Both the position numbers and the translations under genes were made by a program. From NCBI GenBank assembly GCA_945865175.1, contig CAMBDA010000022.1, forward strand, positions 1 through 50,744: a DNA stretch of 50,744 nt, read 5' to 3'. This document shows, in pieces, positions 44,725 through 50,744 of this stretch. Within the stretch, counting starts at the first letter, position 1. Each line of letters begins with the position of its first letter. The notes beneath the pieces were generated by a model that saw nothing but the letters and a program-made list of their open reading frames with translations, had not been told where the DNA came from and ran no database searches. The stretch comes from an uncultured Prevotellaceae bacterium. Lineage in GTDB: Bacteria > Bacteroidota > Bacteroidia > Bacteroidales > Bacteroidaceae.

Positions 44725-46755
44725 TCAGCCCATCACCCTGTCGCCGCATTGCTTGGCCAGAATGCGTTCCACCTCCTTCTTCTCCTTGAAATCGTAGAGT
44801 AGCTTGGCAAAGCGCTCCTTGTCGGCCTTCACGGCCGGATCCTTCACCTGCTGGATGATGTACTGCAGTTGTTTGCGCACCACGCTCAGCTTGATGTCGC
44901 ACAGCAGATGGTCTACGGTGGTGGCCAGTTGCTCTATTTTACGGTCCGTTTCGTCCTGTCTGTGGGTCTGGTGCACCTTGCTCAGGGTCTCCAGGTCGGT
45001 GCTCAGCAGGAAGGCCGCCTTGCTCACCTCAGGGTCGGGATGGTTGATGAAATGCTTGTTTGCCTCGAATCCTTCTTCATGGGCGTGTGCCACGGCTTCG
45101 TCCAGGATTTTACTGTAGACGGGTGTGTGGATGTACAGCCCGTCGCTCTCCAGGTTGTAGAAGATGTATTCGGCCAGTGTCAGCGGCCGCCTGCCTCCGT
45201 CTTCTTCCTCCAGCTCGATGATGGTCTTCTCCCCGTTTCTCACCACCATCTGTATCAGCAGTTCCTCTTTTTTCCTGTCTACGCTTGTATACGTTTCCTC
45301 CTCTATGGGTGCGGGGGTGGGGGGCTGTGTGGTGGTGTCGGCTGGCGCATTCCTTGCCTCGTTCCGGCGTCGCCGCTCCTGCTCCTTGGCCCAGTCCTCC
45401 CTGTTGGCCTTCATCTGGCGTAGCACGGCATCGCTAATCAGTTTTTCGCTCATCTGCACTGTCTGCGCGGCCTGTCTTACGTAGAGCACGCGGGTGATTT
45501 CGTCGGGGATGATGGCGATGCTGCGCACGATGTTGTTGATAAAGCTACTGAGGGCTTGCGCATCGCCCTTGGCTTCCTCCATCAGCAGTCCGGTCTTGAA
45601 GTGGATGAAGTCCACCTGGTGCGAGGCGATATACTGCTGGTATTCCTGTGCCGTATGCTTGCGTCCGAAGCTGTCCGGGTCGTCGCCGTCGGGCAGCAGC
45701 AGCAGCTTCACGTTCATGCCGGCGGCCAGCAGCAGGTCGATACCCCTCTCGCTGGCCTTGATGCCTGCGGGGTCTCCGTCATAGATGACCGTGATGTTGC
45801 TCGTGAGGCGGTGTATGATGGCAATCTGCCCCTGCGTGAGTGCGGTACCCGACGAGGCTACCACGTTTTCAATGCCGTTCTGGTGCATGGCCATCACGTC
45901 GGTGTAGCCTTCCACCAGGAAGCACAGGTCTTTCTTGCTGATGGCCTGCCGCGCCTGGAAGAGGCCGAACAGTTCGTTGCGCTTGCTGTAGATGATGCTT
46001 TCGGGCGAGTTCAGGTATTTCACGTTCACTCCCTTAGTGGCCATGTCGAGCACGCGCCCGCCGAAGCCGGCCACGCGTCCGCTCTGGCTGTAGATGGGCC
46101 ATATCACACGTCCGCGGAAACGGTCGCGCAGTGCACCCGTGTGTTCGTTTTTCAGGCACAGGCCCGTGCCGATGCTCTGCTTGGGGTCCTTTTCGTCGGG
46201 GATGTTCACGAGGTAGCGCTCCTGATAGCCGGCCTTCAGGGCATCGCTTCCCATGCTGCTCTCCTGCCTGTCGGGGCAGTAGCCCACCTGGAACCTTCTC
46301 AGGATGTCGTCCCTGAACCCTCTGGCACGGAAATAGGCCAGCCCCACAGCCCTTCCCTCCTCGGTCTGATAGAGCTGTTCCTGAAACCATTTGTTGGCCC
46401 ATTCGTTCACGATGAACATGCTGTCACGGTCGGTGTGGGCCTGTTTCTGCTCTTCGGTCAGTTCCTTTTCCTCGATGGTAATGTTGTATTTCCGGGCCAG
46501 ATAGCGCAGTGCGTCGGGGAAGGAGAGTTTCTCGTGCTTCATGATGAAGTTGAGGGGGCTGCCTCCCTCTCCGCAGGCAAAGCAGTGGCAGATGTTCTTG
46601 GCCGGCGACACCATGAAGGAGGGCGTGCGGTCGTCGTGAAACGGGCACAGGCCTTTCAGGTTGGCACCTGCGCGTTTCAGGGTGACGAAGTCGCTCACCA
46701 CATCCACGATGTCGGCCGCGTCCAGAATCTTGTCGATGGTCTGCCGGTCTATCAT
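44725..46755 (-). CDS. dnaG: DNA primase
   Basis: 676 aa. The N-terminal CHC2 zinc finger reads CPFHDDRTPSF...ICHCFACGEGG (about residues 38-66). The RNA-polymerase core contains the TOPRIM stretch CFLVEGYTDVMAMHQNGIENVVASSGTAL, then VIYDGDPAGIKASERGIDLLL. The C-terminal region, after a Thr/Pro-rich linker (APADTTTQPPTPAP), would bind the replicative helicase. It makes RNA primers for replication. Its ATG overlaps the stop of the Lrp gene (ATGA). Confidence 0.97.
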   Translation of the reverse strand: MIDRQTIDKILDAADIVDVVSDFVTLKRAGANLKGLCPFHDDRTPSFMVSPAKNICHCFACGEGGSPLNFIMKHEKLSFPDALRYLARKYNITIEEKELTEEQKQAHTDRDSMFIVNEWANKWFQEQLYQTEEGRAVGLAYFRARGFRDDILRRFQVGYCPDRQESSMGSDALKAGYQERYLVNIPDEKDPKQSIGTGLCLKNEHTGALRDRFRGRVIWPIYSQSGRVAGFGGRVLDMATKGVNVKYLNSPESIIYSKRNELFGLFQARQAISKKDLCFLVEGYTDVMAMHQNGIENVVASSGTALTQGQIAIIHRLTSNITVIYDGDPAGIKASERGIDLLLAAGMNVKLLLLPDGDDPDSFGRKHTAQEYQQYIASHQVDFIHFKTGLLMEEAKGDAQALSSFINNIVRSIAIIPDEITRVLYVRQAAQTVQMSEKLISDAVLRQMKANREDWAKEQERRRRNEARNAPADTTTQPPTPAPIEEETYTSVDRKKEELLIQMVVRNGEKTIIELEEEDGGRRPLTLAEYIFYNLESDGLYIHTPVYSKILDEAVAHAHEEGFEANKHFINHPDPEVSKAAFLLSTDLETLSKVHQTHRQDETDRKIEQLATTVDHLLCDIKLSVVRKQLQYIIQQVKDPAVKADKERFAKLLYDFKEKKEVERILAKQCGDRVMG

Positions 46756-47213
46756 AGGTTGATGCCGAACTGATGTTTCACTTCGCTCATCACAAACGTG
46801 CTTTCGATGCTGGCCACGCTCTCGATGGCGCCCAGCTCGTTGAGCAGGAACTCCTGGTACTGCTTCATGTCTGCCGCGTAGATTTTGAGCATATAGTCAA
46901 AGTTTCCGCTGATGTTGTAGCATTCCGTCACCTGTGGGATATCCTGGATGCGGCGGGCAAAGTCGAGGGCGATGTCCTGGTTCATTCGCCGCAGCTTCAC
47001 GTTGCAGAAGACCACAAACCCCCGGTTGAGCTTTTCAGCGTCCAGCACAGCGATGTATTTCTTGATATACCCGCTTTTTTCCAGCCTTTTTGTCCGTTCA
47101 AAGACGGGTGTGCTCGACAGGTTCACGGCCTTTGCCAGCTCTTTTGTCGAGAGCCGTCCGTTTTCCTGCAGGGTTCTCAGAATGTTCAGGTCTGTTTTGT
47201 CCAGTGTATCCAT
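46752..47213 (-). CDS. Lrp/AsnC family transcriptional regulator
   Basis: 153 aa. N-terminal helix-turn-helix LDKTDLNILRTLQENGRLSTKELAKAVNLSSTPVFERTKRLEKSGYI and C-terminal RAM ligand-binding domain (FCNVKLRRMNQDIALDFARRIQDIPQVTECYNISGNFDYMLKI). Such proteins sense amino acids and regulate metabolism genes. It has its own promoter and is translationally coupled to dnaG. Confidence 0.94.
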   Translation of the reverse strand: MDTLDKTDLNILRTLQENGRLSTKELAKAVNLSSTPVFERTKRLEKSGYIKKYIAVLDAEKLNRGFVVFCNVKLRRMNQDIALDFARRIQDIPQVTECYNISGNFDYMLKIYAADMKQYQEFLLNELGAIESVASIESTFVMSEVKHQFGINL

Positions 47214-47260
47214 ATTCCAGTTTTATTGTATAGTTTGGTGCTTCAACAGCAAAATCAGGG

Positions 47261-47268
47261 CAAATTTA
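47261..47268 (-). promoter_or_regulatory. -7 element of the lrp-dnaG promoter
   Basis: TAAATTTG on the minus strand, 47 bases before the Lrp ATG. No clear -33 box is seen. Confidence 0.55.
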
Positions 47269-47407
47269 CGCAAAAAAAACGAATTACGGGTAGATGGAGG
47301 CAACTTTTTAAGATAAAAACTCAGGCTCAGAAAGGATAATGTATTCTCTTTTCCTCCTCTAAGTCGGTTTTTTTATATTCTCCTTGTTGATCGAAGACAA
47401 CACAAAA

Positions 47408-49030
47408 TTAGCAAAGACAAGACATGCTATATCTCTCGATCTTGCAAGTGTGCAGCTTAGACTCCCTGTCGTAGCTGATGCCCACGAGGAGGATGTCGCC
47501 GGTGTATTCGGCAATCTTTGCGGGATATTGCTTGCGCTTAATCTGGTCGATGGCAGTGTCGGCTGTGTCGTTGAATTTGAGTTCTATGACGAGGGCAGGC
47601 TTGCTGACGTTGCGGCGAGGAATCATCACCAGGTCGGCATATCCCTTGCCAGTGGCATACTCGCGATGGATGACATATTCATTTCTTGCCCAGATATATG
47701 CCACGGTGATGACACAAGCCAAGGAGTTCTCATCGTTGTAGGCGAGAATGCTTGTGTTTTCGTCGTGAGCCAGGTCGATGGCCTTAGCCACAGCATTCTC
47801 ATTGCCCGCTATGGTGGCATCGAGGAGGAATTTGGAGTTTTGTATCGTATTTGCCAATGGAGTCCATGCCGTGGCTTTAATCGCATTGTTCATCTCGTCG
47901 GCCACCTCTTTGTTGGGGATGTAGCATTCTTGGCTTTCTTCGTTGTATGCCAAATATCCGAGATGAATCAATACGGTGAGGACATCATTCTTGCTGTTAA
48001 TAATTTGCATGTCATTTCGAAACTCTGTCGTATCGACATACACGCGTTCTCCTGCCAGCATGCGGATGATGTCGTCCTTCAGTCCGTCGAAGTTCATCTG
48101 TATATATGTGATGACCGAGTCGTAGGCTCCCGTAGTAGTCCAGTAGTTTCGGCATGAACCACGTTGCAGAGCTTTCATCACGGAATAAGGGTTGTAGATG
48201 GATTTCACCCTGCCGATGTTATATCCATCGTACCACATCTTAAGGTTGTCCATAGATGCGTTATGTCTCTTTGCCAACATCTTCACCTCGTCTTCGGTAA
48301 ATCCATAGCAAGCGGCAAGGAAAGCAGGGTCAATCATGGAATACTCGCAGAAATTGTTCATAGCCGACTCGGTGTTGTATTTCTTTATGGGCAGGATGCC
48401 AGTGAGATACGCTCCGGCAAATACCTCATCGGAGTCCTGGGTCTTGAACAATCGGCGGAGCAGCATGACATATTCGTCGAGTATGGTGGGAGTGACAGTC
48501 TCTGGGTCACCCTTCAGCTTTTGTCGCTCGGGAAACTCGCGGCAGATGGCGTCCCACTCGTCAATGATAAAGAAAAATTTCTCTCCAGTGCCTCGGGTTA
48601 TGGAGGAAAGCACATCCATAAGGTCGGAATTATCCTTGTATTTTACATCGGGAAAAGCCTCCTTAAGTTCATAAATAATCTCCTCCTGTATGGTTCGCAC
48701 AATATTCTTCCTCATTTCCGGACGAGCGGTGAATGAAGTCACATCGAGATAGAGCACATTGTATTTGTTGAGATAAGTCTCGAACGACTTGTCCTGCTCA
48801 GCCTTCAAACCGCGGAACAGCTCTCGCGAGTCGCACGACTTGTCATAGTAGGCACACAGCATCTTTGCTGCCATCGACTTGCCGAATCGGCGGCAACGGG
48901 TGACGCAGCTATAGCGGTTCTCGGAGTTGAGGCTCGCATTAATCAGCGGTATCAGCGAAGTCTTGTCAACATATACATGAGACACGATGTCTCTGAATGC
49001 TTTATTACCTTTATTAATATATGTACCCAT
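47408..49030 (-). CDS. AAA-ATPase-like/PD-(D/E)XK nuclease family protein
   Basis: Start at ATG 49030 (MGTYINKGNKAFRDIVSHVYVDKT), 540 aa; an in-frame ATG at 49066 lies too near the promoter. The N-terminal part (about 1-290) is an AAA-ATPase-like domain with a degenerate P-loop TRCRRFGKSMAAKML and Walker B FFIIDEWDAI. The C-terminal part has a PD-(D/E)XK_9 nuclease pattern: YADLVMIPRR (Asp) and PALVIELKFN (E-L-K). This family is expanded in gut Bacteroidales and its role is unknown; defence or mobile-element links are proposed only by domain content. It stands alone with its own promoter. Confidence 0.9.
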   Translation of the reverse strand: MGTYINKGNKAFRDIVSHVYVDKTSLIPLINASLNSENRYSCVTRCRRFGKSMAAKMLCAYYDKSCDSRELFRGLKAEQDKSFETYLNKYNVLYLDVTSFTARPEMRKNIVRTIQEEIIYELKEAFPDVKYKDNSDLMDVLSSITRGTGEKFFFIIDEWDAICREFPERQKLKGDPETVTPTILDEYVMLLRRLFKTQDSDEVFAGAYLTGILPIKKYNTESAMNNFCEYSMIDPAFLAACYGFTEDEVKMLAKRHNASMDNLKMWYDGYNIGRVKSIYNPYSVMKALQRGSCRNYWTTTGAYDSVITYIQMNFDGLKDDIIRMLAGERVYVDTTEFRNDMQIINSKNDVLTVLIHLGYLAYNEESQECYIPNKEVADEMNNAIKATAWTPLANTIQNSKFLLDATIAGNENAVAKAIDLAHDENTSILAYNDENSLACVITVAYIWARNEYVIHREYATGKGYADLVMIPRRNVSKPALVIELKFNDTADTAIDQIKRKQYPAKIAEYTGDILLVGISYDRESKLHTCKIERYSMSCLC

Positions 49031-49074
49031 AGTTTTCTGACAGTTGCAGGAGTGATATGCCCACAATTCGGGGG

Positions 49075-49105
49075 CAAAGATAACACAAAAAAACGGTTCG
49101 GCAAA
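49075..49105 (-). promoter_or_regulatory. promoter of the AAA/PD-(D/E)XK gene
   Basis: TTTG (49102-49105), a 19-base spacer and TATCTTTG (49075-49082) on the minus strand. Confidence 0.7.
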
Positions 49106-49177
49106 GGAAAAAGAATAAATTACTCAAGTTTCGCAAGCTCAACCAGGGAATAAGCGCAAGCGTTCAAGACATGTCCC

Positions 49178-49405
49178 TTATTCGTGAAGATGGCGGAAAC
49201 TTTCTATTTTAGCCTCAGACAAGTCGCCTTTTTCCCACATTTTGTCAATTTCCTCACTTAATTTATTGGCAAAATAGTCAGAAAGAACACTCTTCTGTTC
49301 ATCAATAGCTGTTGGAGTCTTGACAAACGACATCATATCCAATATGCTCAATTGAGCAGGTGATAAAGTTGAAACTTCTGCAATCATATTTATTCCTTTC
49401 TCCAT
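49178..49405 (-). CDS. small antitoxin-like protein without partner
   Basis: 75 aa: LSPAQLSILDMMSFVKTPTAIDEQKSVLSDYFANKLSEEIDKMWEKGDLSEAKIESFRHLHE. From memory, Bacteroidales carry a family of short proteins with the pattern D-Y-F-A-x-K-L-x-E-E-x-D-K-x-W-x-x-G that precede PIN-type toxin genes. Here no such toxin follows on the minus strand before the AAA gene, and the usual short extension after HLHE is absent. It may be an orphan antitoxin or a remnant. An internal ATG at 49387 is an alternative start. Confidence 0.55.
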   Translation of the reverse strand: MEKGINMIAEVSTLSPAQLSILDMMSFVKTPTAIDEQKSVLSDYFANKLSEEIDKMWEKGDLSEAKIESFRHLHE

Positions 49406-49454
49406 TATTCACGATGCACCCTCTCTCTTAAGTTTCGCATGTGATTGAATCATC

Positions 49455-49503
49455 GGGGACAGGTTCATCGACCCTAAAGAGTGAACCAAAATTACCTGTC
49501 CCC
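49455..49503. repeat. GGGACAGG hairpin repeat, copy 3
   Basis: Outer arms GGGGACAGGT and ACCTGTCCCC are perfect, with inner arms GGTTCA/TGAACC. It is very similar to copy 1 at 221-268, including the flanking ATG-CCC-TAG bases to its right. Confidence 0.75.
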
Positions 49504-49521
49504 ATGACCCTGTAGCCATAG

Positions 49522-49567
49522 TTCGTAATGTGAGGGCACTTATATAATATGTGATTCGCATTACGAA
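49522..49567. repeat. 46-base inverted repeat
   Basis: Arms TTCGTAATG (49522-49530) and CATTACGAA (49559-49567) are perfect; the AT-rich middle contains GTGAGGGCAC and ATGTGATTCG. It is non-coding, between copy 3 of the hairpin repeat and the double-palindrome repeat. Confidence 0.6.
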
Positions 49568-49598
49568 ATACTTGTGGCATTATGAAGCTGAACTATAA

Positions 49599-49692
49599 TT
49601 TGCGTTCAGCCTAGGCTGAACGGTCGTAGAAGTTAATATAAAGTGGCATAGAAGTTAATATGTTTCACCGTTCAGCCTAGGCTGAACGCAAA
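49599..49692. repeat. double-palindrome intergenic repeat, copy 2
   Basis: Two perfect copies of CGTTCAGCCTAGGCTGAACG bound by TTTGC/GCAAA at the ends, with two TAGAAGTTAATAT boxes 22 bases apart in the core. It matches copy 1 at 10409-10499. It ends about 30 bases before the truncated intron begins. Confidence 0.85.
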
Positions 49693-49724
49693 ACATGGTT
49701 AGCTGCTATGGCTTACTATTATAA

Positions 49725-50693
49725 ACCTGCTTTGACCAAGACTTGTATGGTTATCGTCCAAACCGCTCCGCTTCCGATGCCATAGCCAAGGCACGTGAGC
49801 GATGTTTCAAATTCGGTTGGGTACTGGATATGGACATATCCAAGTTCTTCGACACGATAGACCACGACCTGCTAATGAAGGCAGTGGAACATCATGTACG
49901 CGAGAAATGGGTGCTGCTTTATATCCGCAGGTGGCTCAAAGTCCCTTACCGCACGTCAAAGGGAGAGACGATAGAACGTACTATGGGAGTGCCTCAAGGC
50001 TCGGTCATAGGTCCGGTTCTTGCCAATCTGTTTCTCCACTACACGTTTGACAAGTGGATGCGCATCCACTACCCGAATATACCATTTGAACGTTATGCCG
50101 ATGATACGATATGTCATTGTGTGAGCAAGGCGCAGGCGGAATATCTGAAAGAAGTTCTGACCTGCCGCTTTGAACAATGCCGCTTGAAACTCAATGCGGA
50201 GAAGACAAAGATAGTGCAATGCCCCACATCAACCCGAAAGAAGGTTGAAGGCTATGAAGCTTCCTTCGACTTTCTCGGCTATACTTTCCAATGCCGCAAG
50301 TCATGGAATCGAAAGCAGTGTCAGTGCTTCACGAGCTTTCTTCCTGCCATCAGCAAGAAATCGGTGAAGAAGCTGCATGAGAAGATGAAAGAGTGGAAGC
50401 TACATTCCCATCTTGACTGGAAACTCCAGCAGGTGGGGATAGAGATTGAGAGCCAAGTGCGAGGTTGGTACAATTACTACAACAAGTTTGGCAAGACCGA
50501 GTTTGTCAAAGTTATGAACCACCTGAACATGGTGCTTGCCTATTGGGTACGCAGGAAATACAAGCGCTTCCATCGCAAGCCCATTGTCAAGGCTTTCAGT
50601 TGGCTGCAAGAGATAGCGGGCAAAGACCGTAGTCTTTTCTATCATTGGCAGAGAGGTCAGACCCCAAGGTTATGTTTATGCACAAAGAATTGA
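49725..50693 (+). pseudogene. group II intron reverse transcriptase/maturase, 5'-truncated
   Basis: The frame opens after a stop at 49722 with CFDQDLYGYRPNRSA, in the middle of the reverse transcriptase domain, so the first blocks (RT0 to early RT2) are missing. What remains, about 320 aa, has DMDISKFFDTIDHDLL, GVPQGSVIGPVLANLFL and the catalytic YADDTICH. The maturase X domain follows (EIESQVRGWYNYYNKFGK) and there is no HNH endonuclease domain at the end. Without its N-terminus and start codon it is probably inactive. The intron's domain V follows at once. Confidence 0.88.
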
Positions 50694-50700
50694 GTGTGAA

Positions 50701-50734
50701 GAGCCGTGTGAGGGGAGACTTTCACGCACGGTTC
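50701..50734 (+). ncRNA. group II intron domain V
   Basis: A 34-base hairpin begins GAGCCGTGTG and ends CGCACGGTTC, the conserved size and form of group II intron domain V, the catalytic heart of the ribozyme. It sits seven bases after the maturase stop. Domain VI and the 3' splice site would lie at or beyond the window edge. Confidence 0.85.
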
Positions 50735-50744
50735 TGTGAGAGGG

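Noticed and set aside
1..50744. CRISPR arrays, tRNA and rRNA genes
   Set aside because: No regularly spaced repeats with unique spacers were seen (the 21-bp repeats in the Fic gene are contiguous and coding), and no tRNA cloverleaf or rRNA stretch was noticed by eye; a covariance-model scan would be decisive.

Overview
The window reads as a chromosomal segment of an anaerobic Bacteroidales bacterium, most likely in the Prevotellaceae. Three things point there. The promoters carry the Bacteroidota -7 element TAnnTTTG, often with a TTTG or TTG about 19-20 bases upstream. Typical gene sets are present: a sodium-pumping methylmalonyl-CoA decarboxylase cluster, anaerobic ribonucleotide reductase NrdDG, DUF1599-DoxX-tpiA-SPOR-folE, and a dockerin-bearing glycoside hydrolase. 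No oxygen-dependent enzyme was noticed. The species cannot be fixed from sequence alone.

Layout. (1) About 1-13,742 is an AT-richer accessory (defence) island. A five-gene minus-strand operon runs from a clear promoter at 9609-9640 to a terminator at 152-182. It encodes a phospholipase-D/SNF2 helicase, an adenine DNA methylase of the Eco57I type whose target-recognition end is a separate overlapping gene, an HNH-like protein and an AlbA_2/Schlafen-type ATP-binding protein. Next comes about 1 kb of repeats and insertion-sequence debris (9641-10732). After that lies a scrapyard of a type I restriction locus: a Fic protein, two HsdS N-terminal stubs, a Bro-N fragment, a Bro-N/Fic fusion and a truncated DUF1016 nuclease. 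A short gene-end sequence is repeated three times among them.

(2) 13,743-29,141 (minus strand) is GC-rich core genome: ilvE-BASS transporter-GH43, xseAB, the methylmalonyl-CoA decarboxylase operon (mmdA, oadG-type, a carrier with two biotinyl domains, beta subunit), nrdD-nrdG, and a large secreted GH31 enzyme.

(3) 29,265-44,709 is mostly plus strand: a coiled-coil membrane protein, trmB, an Mrp-type ATPase, a His-rich COG0523 GTPase, a GNAT acetyltransferase, nadK (minus), pdxJ, a DJ-1 protein, ispD, recG, ndk, an M23/LysM peptidase, DUF1599, DoxX, tpiA, SPOR and folE.

(4) 44,725-49,405 (minus) holds dnaG coupled to an Lrp/AsnC regulator, an AAA/PD-(D/E)XK protein and a lone antitoxin-like gene. 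From 49,406 accessory DNA resumes: the same two intergenic repeat families seen in the left island, then the 3' half of a group II intron (truncated reverse transcriptase plus domain V).

The most interesting material is the five-gene defence operon, the repeated cassette structure at 11,915-13,742, and a roughly 90-bp double-palindrome repeat present at both island edges. All functions are inferred by reading motifs; no database search was run.
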